64,000 nucleotides of DNA from Tamlana crocina (GTDB lineage Bacteria > Bacteroidota > Bacteroidia > Flavobacteriales > Flavobacteriaceae), in the NCBI GenBank assembly GCA_040429635.1, contig CP158972.1, positions 2,118,001 through 2,182,000 on the forward strand, given 5' to 3'. Numbering within the stretch: position 1 is the stretch's first letter; each line of letters opens with the position of its first letter. The translations under genes and the position numbers were made by a program. Below the pieces are notes generated by a model. The model did no database searches. It saw only the letters and a program-made list of their open reading frames with translations, and had not been told where the DNA came from. Below, one piece after another: positions 35,455 to 45,221 of this stretch.

Positions 35455-36813
35455 ATGGAAAAACTCATCGAAGCTTTTGCCAACTATGCTTGGGGGCTGC
35501 ACTTGGTTATTTTGTTGATTGGCGGTGGTTTATACTTGTTGGTTTTATCGCGGTTTTTGCCGTTTCGGCATTTGGGTCTTGCCTTCGATGTGCTTCGAGG
35601 GAAATATGATGACCCCGATAACCCGGGTGAGATTTCACATTTTAAGGCACTTTCCACGGCTTTGGCATCTACCATTGGCATGGGTAACATTGCCGGTGTG
35701 GCGGTAGCTATTTCGGTTGGTGGTCCGGGAGCCATGTTTTGGATGTGGGTGAGTGCCATTGTGGGAATGGCTACAAAATTTTTCACTTGTACTTTAGCCG
35801 TCATGTATCGAGGAAAGGATAGCAATGGCGAGCTTCAGGGCGGCCCGATGTATTTTATCGTGGAAGGGTTGGGGCAATCTTGGAAACCTTTGGCAGTTAT
35901 GTTTAGTGTTTTTGGCATGGTAGGAGCGCTTCCGGTGGTAAATGTAAATCAGTTGACTCAGGCGATAAATGACATTGTATTAATTCCAAATGGGGTTGAA
36001 GTCGGGTTAAGGTCTAACCTGATTTTAGCTGCAGTTCTGGTTACAGTAACTGCGGTTATTATTTTGGGAGGTTTAAAACGAATTAGCAATGCGGCCTCAA
36101 AATTAGTACCTTCAATGGTGTTACTATATTTTATGTTGGTTATCCTTGTTTTGGTTTCAAATTACCACTCGGTTCCGAAGTATATTATAATGATTTTTAC
36201 CGATGCCTTTTCAGCGGAATTTTATAAAGGCGATTCTTTTTTCGGAGGTGTTTTAGGGGCTTTAATTTTATTAGGTATTCGTCGTGGTGCTTTTTCAAAC
36301 GAGGCTGGTATTGGTACGGCACCCATGGCACATGGTGCAGCAAAAACAGATGAACCCGTGCACGAAGGTTTAGTTGCTATGCTCGGGCCGGTAATCGACA
36401 CTTTAGTGGTTTGCACCTTAACCGCATTGGCTATTTTAGTAACTGGTGTCTGGGAAACCACCTCTGATAATGGCGTAAGCTTAACGGCTGCGGCATTCAG
36501 TTACGCTATGCCCAATTATGGTAGTTATTTACTTATGGTTTGTGTATTTGTATTTAGTGTGTCGTCATTATTTTCGTATTCGTATTATGGTACCAAATGC
36601 TTGTCGTTTTTAATTGGAGCCGATAAAAAGCACTACTATAATTATTTTTATATTTTAAGCATTATTGTTGCAGCAGTTTCTCCGTTTAGTGCCATGCTCA
36701 ATTTAATTGATGGCGTTTTTGCGCTAATGGCCATTCCCACAATGTTGGCCACTATAAAATTAGCTCCAAGAGTGATGGTACAGATCAAAACTTATTTTAA
36801 AAATACAGTTTGA
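35455..36813 (+). CDS. Sodium:alanine/glycine symporter (AGCS family)
   Basis: 452 aa, about eleven membrane helices. Family signatures include ALASTIGMGNIAGVAVAISV, GGPGAMFWMWVSAIVGMATK, the GxxxN region RRGAFSNEAGIGTAPMAHGA, and YGTKCLSFLIGA. Imports alanine or glycine with Na+ across the inner membrane. Intact and of normal length; stands alone with 234 nt of gene-free sequence before the acetate module, in which I see no obvious structure. Confidence 0.93.
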   Translation: MEKLIEAFANYAWGLHLVILLIGGGLYLLVLSRFLPFRHLGLAFDVLRGKYDDPDNPGEISHFKALSTALASTIGMGNIAGVAVAISVGGPGAMFWMWVSAIVGMATKFFTCTLAVMYRGKDSNGELQGGPMYFIVEGLGQSWKPLAVMFSVFGMVGALPVVNVNQLTQAINDIVLIPNGVEVGLRSNLILAAVLVTVTAVIILGGLKRISNAASKLVPSMVLLYFMLVILVLVSNYHSVPKYIIMIFTDAFSAEFYKGDSFFGGVLGALILLGIRRGAFSNEAGIGTAPMAHGAAKTDEPVHEGLVAMLGPVIDTLVVCTLTALAILVTGVWETTSDNGVSLTAAAFSYAMPNYGSYLLMVCVFVFSVSSLFSYSYYGTKCLSFLIGADKKHYYNYFYILSIIVAAVSPFSAMLNLIDGVFALMAIPTMLATIKLAPRVMVQIKTYFKNTV

Positions 36814-37047
36814 ACCATTTTATTTTTAAATGGTGACCTGCAATTGATTTTAACAATCTAAATATTATATTAGCATTTTACGAAAGATTTTTTGTTGAAG
36901 TTCTTAAAAAATTTACTAAAATTTTATTGAAGTGTCTTTAAGGGGCGATTTACCGTTATACGGAAAACTGTTTCCCTGAAGCATTTTCTTTTTTGATTTA
37001 TTGAATTTCGTACACCACAGATTGAACCACTAAAACACTAAACTAAT

Positions 37048-37302
37048 ATGACAAAAAACAAGGCAAAAGCCTACTGGAAAGAAAACATTAGGTATTTATT
37101 CATCCTTTTAACTATTTGGTTTTTCGTATCGTTTGGTGCGGGTATTTTATTAAAGGACACGTTAAACGAAATTAAACTCGGAGGCTTCAAATTGGGCTTT
37201 TGGTTTGCACAACAAGGCGCCATTTATGTGTTTGTAGTACTCATTTTTGTTTACGTTCGAATTATGAACCAATTAGATAAAAAGTATGGGTACGATAAGT
37301 AA
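37048..37302 (+). CDS. DUF4212 small subunit of the acetate-type symporter
   Basis: 84 aa with two membrane helices (RYLFILLTIWFFVSFGAGIL and QQGAIYVFVVLIFVYVRIMN). The KAKAYWKENIRYL start and NQLDKKYG end are typical of DUF4212. The gene overlaps the following symporter start by 17 nt, as usual for this pair; the two are thought to form a complex. Confidence 0.93.
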   Translation: MTKNKAKAYWKENIRYLFILLTIWFFVSFGAGILLKDTLNEIKLGGFKLGFWFAQQGAIYVFVVLIFVYVRIMNQLDKKYGYDK

Positions 37303-39022
37303 TTTTATAGCCTTGGCAGAAAGTATCGATGTGCAGAATTGGACCTACATCATCGTTGGAGTTACATTTACACTATATATTGGCATCGCCATTTGGTCTA
37401 GAGCAGGTTCTACAAAAGATTTTTACGTTGCTGGTGGTGGGGTATCGCCGCTTGCAAATGGCATGGCTACGGCCGCCGATTGGATGAGTGCGGCATCCTT
37501 TATTTCTATGGCTGGAATCATCTCTTTTGCCGGTTATGATGGTGCCGTGTATTTAATGGGATGGACAGGCGGTTATGTGTTGCTAGCACTATTATTGGCA
37601 CCGTATCTACGTAAATTCGGAAAGTTTACCGTTCCCGATTTTATTGGCGACCGTTACTATTCCAACACTGCCCGATTGGTGGGCGTTATTTGTGCACTGC
37701 TGGTGTCGTTCACCTATGTCGCTGGACAAATGCGGGGTGTGGGACTGGTGTTTTCGCGCTTTCTGGAAGTGAATATTAATACCGGAGTGATTATCGGGAT
37801 GATTATCGTTCTTTTTTATGCCGTACTTGGTGGGATGAAAGGTATCACTTATACGCAAGTAGCGCAGTATTGCGTGCTTATTTTTGCGTTTATGGTGCCC
37901 GCTATTTTTATTTCGATTCAAATGACGGGCAATCCTATCCCACAGTTAGGCTTCGGTAGTACTTTGGCCGATGGTTCAGGCACCTATTTATTGGATAAAT
38001 TAGATGGACTCAGTACCGAACTCGGCTTTGCGGAATATACCGAAGGCTCAAAAGCTACAATTGATGTATTTGCCATTACCTTGGCACTTATGGTAGGTAC
38101 AGCAGGATTACCACATGTTATTGTTCGTTTTTTCACAGTAAAACGAGTTAAGGATGCCCGAAAATCAGCCGGATTGGCATTGTTGCTCATAGCTATTTTA
38201 TACACTACAGCACCAGCGGTTTCGGTTTTTGCTAGAACAAACATGATTGAAACGGTGTCGAACAAACCGTATAGTAATATGCCAGAATGGTTTAAAAAAT
38301 GGGAAACCACAGGGCTTATTGCGTTTACAGATAAAAATAACGATGGAAATATTCAATATGTAGCCGACGAAAGTAAAAATGAATTGTTAGTGGATAACGA
38401 TATTATGGTGTTAGCAAACCCCGAAATAGCGAAACTACCCAACTGGATTATTGCTTTGGTAGCTGCAGGTGCACTGGCCGCGGCTTTATCAACGGCTGCG
38501 GGACTGTTATTGGTTATTTCATCTTCCGTGTCGCACGATTTGATTAAAAAAATGATTAATCCCAATATTTCTGAAAAAGGGGAATTAATTGCGGCACGTT
38601 TGTCGGCAGTAATTGCCGTTTGCGTTGCGGGCTATTTTGGAATTAATCCGCCTGGGTTTGTCGCAGCGACCGTAGCTTTGGCATTTGGGCTGGCTGCAGC
38701 ATCGTTTTTCCCAGCTATCATTTTGGGGATTTTCTACAAAAAAATGAACAAAGAAGGCGCCATTGCAGGAATGGTTGTTGGCATAACTACCATGTTGCTT
38801 TACATGATAAAATACCGTTTGGGGTGGTTTGATGATGCGGTACCCGATAAGAGTGAATGGTGGTTTGGCATTTCACCCGAAGGCTTTGGTACGGTAGCTA
38901 TGGTACTCAATTTTATAGTATCTATAATTATTATGAAATTTACGCCTAACCCACCTGAAGAAGTGCAGGATATTGTTGAAAATATAAGAATTCCCAGTGG
39001 AGCGGGAGCAGCGACCCATTAA
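37286..39022 (+). CDS. ActP-like sodium/acetate symporter (VC_2705 type)
   Basis: 578 aa, about thirteen helices. SSS signatures: AADWMSAASFISMAGIISFA, YVAGQMRGVGLVFSRFLEV, and TAGLPHVIVRFFTVK. An insert in the loop near residues 345-375 has an EF-hand-like motif DKNNDGNI (D349-I356), a known feature of this subfamily. Takes up acetate or a similar short acid with Na+. Followed 117 nt later by acs, and preceded by its DUF4212 partner. Confidence 0.93.
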   Translation: MGTISNFIALAESIDVQNWTYIIVGVTFTLYIGIAIWSRAGSTKDFYVAGGGVSPLANGMATAADWMSAASFISMAGIISFAGYDGAVYLMGWTGGYVLLALLLAPYLRKFGKFTVPDFIGDRYYSNTARLVGVICALLVSFTYVAGQMRGVGLVFSRFLEVNINTGVIIGMIIVLFYAVLGGMKGITYTQVAQYCVLIFAFMVPAIFISIQMTGNPIPQLGFGSTLADGSGTYLLDKLDGLSTELGFAEYTEGSKATIDVFAITLALMVGTAGLPHVIVRFFTVKRVKDARKSAGLALLLIAILYTTAPAVSVFARTNMIETVSNKPYSNMPEWFKKWETTGLIAFTDKNNDGNIQYVADESKNELLVDNDIMVLANPEIAKLPNWIIALVAAGALAAALSTAAGLLLVISSSVSHDLIKKMINPNISEKGELIAARLSAVIAVCVAGYFGINPPGFVAATVALAFGLAAASFFPAIILGIFYKKMNKEGAIAGMVVGITTMLLYMIKYRLGWFDDAVPDKSEWWFGISPEGFGTVAMVLNFIVSIIIMKFTPNPPEEVQDIVENIRIPSGAGAATH

Positions 39023-39139
39023 TGGAATGAAAAATTGAGTTTAGCTATGCAGCCAAGTTGTTGGTAGAAAAAAATAAGAAAAGCGCGTTTTAATTTTTAA
39101 TTTAGAGAACGCTAAACGATACAAAATAAAAGACAATTC

Positions 39140-41047
39140 ATGAGTAATTATCACATTAAACACTTAGAAGAATATTACCAAGTTTATAGAAAATCAATAC
39201 GTGAACCCGAAAATTTTTGGGAAGAAGTCGCTGAAGAGCACTTTATGTGGCGCAAAAAATGGGACAATGTATTAAGTTGGGATTTCAGCAAACCCGAAAT
39301 CAAATGGTTTGAGGGTGCTCAACTGAATATTACCGAAAACTGCATCGATAGGCATTTGGCCACGCGAGGAGACAAAACTGCTATTTTGTTTGAACCTAAC
39401 AATCCGGAGGAAGCATCAGAACATATTACATATAGTGAATTGCATAAACGTGTAAATAAGTTTGCCAATATATTGAAACAGCAGGGCATCAAAAAAGGCG
39501 ACCGTGTTTGTATTTATGTACCTATGATTCCGGAGTTGGCTATTTCCGTGCTGGCTTGTGCCAGAATTGGTGCTATTCATTCGGTAGTTTTTGCCGGATT
39601 TTCATCTACCGCATTGGCCACCCGAATCAATGATTCCGATTGTAAAATGGTTATTACAGCCGATGGTTCGTACCGCGGCGCCAAAACCATTGACCTTAAA
39701 GGGATAGTAGACGAGGCCTTGAAGGGGTGCCCCGAGGTAAAAACCGTTTTGGTGGCTAAGCGCATTAACTCAGAAATTTCAATGAAAGCAGGTCGCGACC
39801 AATGGCTGCAACCGCTTTTGGATGAAGCTTCAGACGATTGTAAAGCTGAGGTAATGGATGCCGAAGATCCGCTTTTCATTCTTTATACTTCCGGTTCTAC
39901 CGGAAAGCCCAAAGGGATGGTGCACACCACAGCCGGTTATATGGTTTATACGGCTTACACCTTTAAAAATGTGTTCCAATACAGGGAAAACGACGTGTAT
40001 TGGTGCACGGCCGATATTGGGTGGATTACTGGGCACAGCTATATTGTTTATGGTCCGTTGGCCAATGGGGCTACTACCGTAATGTTTGAAGGCGTGCCGA
40101 GCTATCCTGATTTCGGGCGCTTTTGGCAAATCGTAGAAAAGCATAAAATCAATCAGTTTTACACCGCTCCAACAGCCATTCGTGCCTTGGCTAAACAAGG
40201 TGTCGAGTTGGTTGAAAAATACGATTTATCGTCATTAAAAGTGTTGGGCAGTGTAGGTGAACCTATCAATGAGGAGGCTTGGCACTGGTATAACGATGTG
40301 ATTGGTAAAAACAAAAGCCCTATTGTAGATTCGTGGTGGCAAACCGAAACCGGAGGGATTATGATTACGCCAATTCCTTATGTTACACCTACAAAACCCA
40401 CCTATGCCACCTTGCCATTTATTGGCATTCAACCTGCGTTATTGGATGAAAGTGGCAAAGAGTTAAAGGGCAACCAAGTGGAAGGGCGTTTATGTATTAA
40501 ATTCCCGTGGCCCTCTATTGCACGTACCATTTGGGGCAACCACGAACGTTATAAAGAAACCTATTTTTCGGCTTACGAAAACAATTATTTCACAGGAGAT
40601 GGTGCCATGCGTGATGAGGTGGGGTACTATCGTATTACGGGTAGGGTAGATGATGTGATTATAGTGTCCGGACACAACTTAGGAACAGCACCTATTGAAG
40701 ATGCCATTAACGAGCATCCAGCAGTAGCCGAATCGGCCATTGTAGGCTTCCCGCACGATATCAAGGGCAGTGCGCTTTACGGATACATTACGCTCACCAA
40801 TCCAGGGGAATCGCGAGACCATAATAACCTGCGTAAAGAAATTAATCAGTTAATTTCAGACCGTATTGGGCCTATTGCCAAGCTCGATAAAATACAGTTT
40901 ACGCAAGGCTTGCCAAAAACGCGTTCGGGTAAAATTATGCGACGCATTTTACGTAAAATAGCCAGTAAAGACACCAGTAATTTGGGCGATACCAGTACGC
41001 TATTGAATCCGGAAGTGGTTCAGGATATTATGGATAATGCTTTGTAA
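39140..41047 (+). CDS. acs: Acetyl-CoA synthetase
   Basis: 635 aa, normal length. AMP-forming motifs: PLFILYTSGSTGKPKGMVHT near residue 250, VDSWWQTETGGIMITPIPY, and the C-terminal hinge and acetylatable lysine in TRSGKIMRRILRKIA. Converts acetate, ATP and CoA to acetyl-CoA in the cytoplasm. With the symporter it makes an acetate-scavenging unit. The 7-nt gap to the convergent exonuclease gene leaves no room for a terminator, so the transcripts may overlap. Confidence 0.98.
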   Translation: MSNYHIKHLEEYYQVYRKSIREPENFWEEVAEEHFMWRKKWDNVLSWDFSKPEIKWFEGAQLNITENCIDRHLATRGDKTAILFEPNNPEEASEHITYSELHKRVNKFANILKQQGIKKGDRVCIYVPMIPELAISVLACARIGAIHSVVFAGFSSTALATRINDSDCKMVITADGSYRGAKTIDLKGIVDEALKGCPEVKTVLVAKRINSEISMKAGRDQWLQPLLDEASDDCKAEVMDAEDPLFILYTSGSTGKPKGMVHTTAGYMVYTAYTFKNVFQYRENDVYWCTADIGWITGHSYIVYGPLANGATTVMFEGVPSYPDFGRFWQIVEKHKINQFYTAPTAIRALAKQGVELVEKYDLSSLKVLGSVGEPINEEAWHWYNDVIGKNKSPIVDSWWQTETGGIMITPIPYVTPTKPTYATLPFIGIQPALLDESGKELKGNQVEGRLCIKFPWPSIARTIWGNHERYKETYFSAYENNYFTGDGAMRDEVGYYRITGRVDDVIIVSGHNLGTAPIEDAINEHPAVAESAIVGFPHDIKGSALYGYITLTNPGESRDHNNLRKEINQLISDRIGPIAKLDKIQFTQGLPKTRSGKIMRRILRKIASKDTSNLGDTSTLLNPEVVQDIMDNAL

Positions 41048-41054
41048 TTTATAT

Positions 41055-41717
41055 TTATCTATTCAACAAATAACCCCAATTAAGATGTTTTCTTTTATCT
41101 AAACGAGCCAATATTTTTAAAAATACCAAAGCCGTGATAAGCGCATCGCCAGTGGCGGTGTGCCTATCTATAGGTTGAACGTTCAGTTCGCTGCATAAAT
41201 AATCTAATGTATAGGGTTTGGTGTTGTCTTTATAGATTACATGTAACGACTTTTTGTAAAGAACACCAGTATCAATAAAATTGTTTTTTAGTTTTCCTAG
41301 GCCATGCCTTAACAACATGTTATTCATCATATCCCGGTCAAAACTGGCATGATGGGCAATTAAAACGGCATCTTTTATATAGTCCAAAAATAGCTTTATC
41401 CCTTCGAGTTCTGATATTTTTTCTTCGGAACCGTTGCGTATAATACCGTGTATTTTTACGGTTTCGGCTTTAAAAACATCTTGTTTTAAATATACTTCTA
41501 AAGTGTCGTTCACCGGAATGGTTTTTCCAATGATGGCCACTGCACCAATCGATAATACCCGATCTTCTATTTTATCGAATCCTGTCGTTTCTGTATCAAA
41601 AGCTACAAACCGGGTGTTCTCGATGTCGCCTTTCTTCTTTTTCTTAAAGTGGGCTAAATAATCCAACCAAAAATCGGGATACTCCTTTTTCTTTTTAAAA
41701 AACCAATTCCATGCCAT
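41055..41717 (-). CDS. 3'-5' exonuclease, DnaQ/DEDDh type
   Basis: 220 aa. Exonuclease motifs: I FVAFDTETTGFDKIEDRVLS, II HHASFDRDMMNN, III HTATGDALITA (His of DEDDh). Resembles DNA polymerase III epsilon-like nucleases. Located 57 nt after the cNMP/CBS/DUF294 gene. The same pair sits beside acs and the VC_2705-type symporter in other bacteria, including Vibrio (from memory), so a role tied to acetate use or its signalling is suspected; the mechanism is unknown. Confidence 0.9.
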   Translation of the reverse strand: MAWNWFFKKKKEYPDFWLDYLAHFKKKKKGDIENTRFVAFDTETTGFDKIEDRVLSIGAVAIIGKTIPVNDTLEVYLKQDVFKAETVKIHGIIRNGSEEKISELEGIKLFLDYIKDAVLIAHHASFDRDMMNNMLLRHGLGKLKNNFIDTGVLYKKSLHVIYKDNTKPYTLDYLCSELNVQPIDRHTATGDALITALVFLKILARLDKRKHLNWGYLLNR

Positions 41718-41774
41718 GTTTCTGTTTCAGTTTTAGAGTTTTGTTGTTTGTTTTCGGTTTAACACGCTATGGGT

Positions 41775-43694
41775 TTATACAAAATTTTTTAAATCGAAAC
41801 GGACTTTAAGCACTTCCTGAATATCATGGATGGGCTTAAAACAGCGTCTCAGTTTCAATTGCTCTTCTTTGGTGAGGGTTTCTATTTCAATGAATTTGCC
41901 CGTATTGTTGTGCAAAAAGCCCTGCTTGGTTTTAAATTTCGATAAGGCTTTAAATGCGTATGCACAAGATTGATAAAGTTCTTTGTTGTTATAATCAATG
42001 TCGGCTAGTTTTTCAAAACGCTCGGCCGTGTTGTTGACCCCTTTTATTTTATTTTGTAAAATGAGCAGTCGGGCCGCATCCACCAACGGCATAATAGCAC
42101 GGTTTTTAATATTGAAAAGATCTTTTTGTTGGTTGTCTTTTTCAACGGCAAATTGCTTGAAAAAACCTAATGGCGGTGGATTTTTCAAGGCATCGCGGCC
42201 CAAAAATTTAAAAAACATCGAGGTTTTTTCGAGGGTTTCATAAATGGAATCAGATAGTTCGTTTACCAAACTTTTTTTCCCATAAACATGACTAAAATCG
42301 AAAAAGATGGAAGACAGCAATATGGCTTTGTCGTCGGTATTCAAAATCCAATCGCCAAATTGGGCTTTCCAATCGGTGATGGTTTTGCACCAGTCGGGGT
42401 TGCTGGCCATCATACCGGCTTCGCAATATTCAAAGCCTATTTTGTTTAACGACTTGCTAACCAGTTTCCCAAGTTCCACAAAATAATCTTGCGTTTCTTG
42501 GTGTTTTTCCTCAGGAACGTCCTCAAAAATAATGGCATTATCTTGATCAGTAAACAATAATTGTTCTTTTCTCCCTTGGCTGCCCAATGCAATCCAAGAG
42601 AATTTTACTGGTGGCTTTTTAGGCATTTTCTTTAGTGCAATTTCAACCGCACGAACGGTAACGGCGTCGTTAATTTGGGCAATAATTTTTGTAATATGGC
42701 CAATGGGCATATTTTGCTCCAAATAACTTTTTAATAAATGATTGGCCTTAAGCCTTGCCGCCCTGAGTTTTTTGGTGCGTTTGGCTCGTTTTATTTCCTT
42801 TAAAATAACGGATGGCGTGTTTCCCAAAGTGGCCAAAACATCATGATGGGTGAGCACCCCAATGAGTTTGGAGTTTTCGGTGCCGTCTTTAGTGATGCAC
42901 AAATGCCCAATGTTATACTGAACCATTTTTAATTGGCCTTCGGCAACGGTTAAATCTCTTTTACAAGTGATTACAGGCGTACTCATAATATTTCCTACAT
43001 TGGTGTCGATGGGAAAAATGCCCGTGGCAATTTTGTTTTTAATGTCGCTATTGGTAATGATTCCTACGGGTTTATCATTGTCGTCAACCACAATAATGCA
43101 ACCAATTTTATGATTTTTCATTTTTATGGCGGCCTCTTTTAAAGTGGAATGGTGATGACAGGTTATGGGATTCTTGGTATAATTTGCTGTTTGAAAATAC
43201 TCAATGTCTTTTGAGGTATTGGGCAAATAATCCACGAAAATTTTACTGTTTTCTTCAGCCGTATAGGGGTCGAAGGTATTCGTGGCGAAAGCCGTAATCA
43301 AGAATTTATAAACATTCGTATTGTCCGCACTTACCCGACGAAAAATATTAATAGGAATTGCATAAACAATGGATTCTTCGTTGGCTTTGGCCGTTAATTT
43401 ATACGACTCTTGTGCAATGAGCGGACGAAGCCCAAAAAGGTCGCCACCATCACTAATATTTACCACAACCTGTTCATTTTCGTTGGTGGTGTGGATTAAG
43501 GTTACCGCTCCATTTCTTACTATATAAAACACATTATTGAACGGGTCGCCCTTTTTAAAAATAGTGTCACCTTTTTCCAAATAAACGATGGAAACTTCCG
43601 TTGAAATTTTCAGTAAATCGTCGGCTTTTAAATGGTTGAAAGGCGGGAAGTTTTTTAAAAAATCGTAAACGCGATAAGCAATGGAATTATTCAT
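41775..43694 (-). CDS. cNMP-binding / double CBS / DUF294 nucleotidyltransferase-like protein
   Basis: 639 aa. Order: cyclic-nucleotide-binding domain (~18-130; EKGDTIFKKGDPFNNVFYIV), two CBS repeats (~170-290; IGCIIVVDDNDKPVGIITNS and the next), DUF294 domain (~330-470) with the nucleotidyltransferase motif LGSQGRKEQLLFTDQDNAII, then a DUF294 C-terminal helical region. It looks like a GlnD-type signal protein that may modify a target on sensing an adenine nucleotide. Operon with the exonuclease; convergent with acs. Confidence 0.92.
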   Translation of the reverse strand: MNNSIAYRVYDFLKNFPPFNHLKADDLLKISTEVSIVYLEKGDTIFKKGDPFNNVFYIVRNGAVTLIHTTNENEQVVVNISDGGDLFGLRPLIAQESYKLTAKANEESIVYAIPINIFRRVSADNTNVYKFLITAFATNTFDPYTAEENSKIFVDYLPNTSKDIEYFQTANYTKNPITCHHHSTLKEAAIKMKNHKIGCIIVVDDNDKPVGIITNSDIKNKIATGIFPIDTNVGNIMSTPVITCKRDLTVAEGQLKMVQYNIGHLCITKDGTENSKLIGVLTHHDVLATLGNTPSVILKEIKRAKRTKKLRAARLKANHLLKSYLEQNMPIGHITKIIAQINDAVTVRAVEIALKKMPKKPPVKFSWIALGSQGRKEQLLFTDQDNAIIFEDVPEEKHQETQDYFVELGKLVSKSLNKIGFEYCEAGMMASNPDWCKTITDWKAQFGDWILNTDDKAILLSSIFFDFSHVYGKKSLVNELSDSIYETLEKTSMFFKFLGRDALKNPPPLGFFKQFAVEKDNQQKDLFNIKNRAIMPLVDAARLLILQNKIKGVNNTAERFEKLADIDYNNKELYQSCAYAFKALSKFKTKQGFLHNNTGKFIEIETLTKEEQLKLRRCFKPIHDIQEVLKVRFDLKNFV

Positions 43695-43775
43695 GTAGTC
43701 TTTTTGATATTGTAGTTGGAGTGAAGCTTTTTATAGTAATCGTTAATTGTAGATGGTTATGGATTTCTATAAATT

Positions 43776-43896
43776 CGTCAGTTCGAGTGGATTTTTCGAT
43801 TGAAAATGAGAAAAAGTTTTATCGAGAATTCGAATTTTTCAACCCAAAAAGTTCTCGATACAATTCCTTATGGCTTCGGAATCAATCGAACTGACG
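43776..43896. repeat. Nested palindromic intergenic repeat
   Basis: Outer arms CGTCAGTTCGA (43776-43786) and TCGAACTGACG (43886-43896) are exact complements. Inner arms TATCGAGAA (43820-43828) and TTCTCGATA (43852-43860) are exact complements too. A 121-nt structure between genes of the same strand, with no open frame. Confidence 0.7.
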
Positions 43897-43941
43897 CCAA
43901 AACTATATATCATGTTCAAAATCCATAACAGATTGTTGATA

Positions 43942-44556
43942 TTAAACCATTTTAAAATCTAAAAGCAGATCGCCTTCAATGGAGGCTTGTATGTGGTCGC
44001 CTTTATGGATTTCTCCCGTTCCAGAGGCTGGCGTACCTGTAAAAATAAGGTCGCCTGGCTCTAAAGTCATGAATTTTGAAGTGAATGCAATAATATCGCT
44101 AAAATTGTAAATCATCAAACAGGTGTTTCCAACTTGTTTTTCTTCACCGTTTATAACCAAATTAAAGTTGATGTCGTCTAGTTTTGGAAAGTTGGAAACC
44201 GGTTTAAAACTTGAAATCGGAGCTCCGCCATCAAATCCTTTTCCTAAATCCCATGGGCCTTTATTTTCTCTACTGGCATTAAAAATATCTTTTGCCGTAA
44301 AATCAATGCCGATACCAATTTCCGAAATAAAAGAAGCGGCATTATCCAAACTAATATCTTTTCCTTTTTTACCAATTTTAACCACCAATTCCGCTTCATA
44401 ATTCAATTGTTTAGTAAAACTCGGGTAGGCTACATTATCGTTGTTCTTTACAAGGCTTGATTCCGGTTTAGAAAATATAATCTGGTTTCCGGTTTTGTTG
44501 GCACTGATTTCATCAGGATTAGAAACATAGTTTTTGCCAATAGCAAGTATTTTCAT
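43942..44556 (-). CDS. Fumarylacetoacetate hydrolase family protein (short type)
   Basis: 204 aa, the single-domain FAH fold. Motifs: KILAIGKNYVSNPDEISANK, metal ligands in LNYEAELVVKIGK, and LEPGDLIFTGTPASGTGEIH. Members are hydrolases, decarboxylases or oxaloacetate tautomerases; many are broad-specificity acylpyruvases. The substrate cannot be told. Intact. Confidence 0.92.
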   Translation of the reverse strand: MKILAIGKNYVSNPDEISANKTGNQIIFSKPESSLVKNNDNVAYPSFTKQLNYEAELVVKIGKKGKDISLDNAASFISEIGIGIDFTAKDIFNASRENKGPWDLGKGFDGGAPISSFKPVSNFPKLDDINFNLVINGEEKQVGNTCLMIYNFSDIIAFTSKFMTLEPGDLIFTGTPASGTGEIHKGDHIQASIEGDLLLDFKMV

Positions 44557-44726
44557 GTTATTTTTAGTTTAAAGTTAGAAGTGTAAAATTAGTAAATTAC
44601 CCAATTAAAATGGATATAAAAGTAGTAACCTGAATTGGTGCCGATGCTCACTGTCCGTTGCTATAAAGAAATACGTTGGAGAGCCATGGTTATGAAATCA
44701 TAGTGTGATTTGGAGAAGACCGAGTT

Positions 44727-45161
44727 TTAACTCAATGGAACAATCAGCACAGGTATTTTAGATTCCTGAATAATTTGTTTGGAAACACTCCCTATAATGG
44801 CATTGTACAAAAAGCTGTGATCGTTGTAACCGGCAATGATGAGGTTGATGTTTAATGAGTTGGCTTTTTCCATGATGGTTTTAACCGTAGCCCCTTGAAT
44901 GAGCAATGCTTCGGCGTTTAGTCCGCTTTCTTTTAGGGCGGCACTGTACTGCTGGATTTTTTTATGTTCGTCCCACAATTCATTGGCCCTTAAATCGCGT
45001 TCATGCTGTGGGCCGACTTCATAACCCACAAAGTCTGGATTGGGAGCAGCAATATGGAGCACCCATATTTTAGATTGGAATTTTTCGGCCAATTCGGTGG
45101 CTTTGTCGAGCAGAATTTGTTCGTTTCCGTCAAAATCTATGGTGACCAGAATGTTTTTCAT
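44727..45161 (-). CDS. Universal stress protein family
   Basis: 144 aa. UspA fold: MKNILVTIDFDGNEQILLDK start and IIGSVSKQIIQESKIPVLIV end. The G-(2)-G-(9)-G-S ATP motif is only partial (IAGYNDHSFLYNAIIGSVSK), so nucleotide binding is uncertain. Small cytoplasmic stress protein of unknown partner. Confidence 0.9.
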   Translation of the reverse strand: MKNILVTIDFDGNEQILLDKATELAEKFQSKIWVLHIAAPNPDFVGYEVGPQHERDLRANELWDEHKKIQQYSAALKESGLNAEALLIQGATVKTIMEKANSLNINLIIAGYNDHSFLYNAIIGSVSKQIIQESKIPVLIVPLS

Positions 45162-45221
45162 TTTAATTAAAATTAAACCACTATTAAGTTACAAAATTTT
45201 AAGGATTTTGGAGTGAACGAT

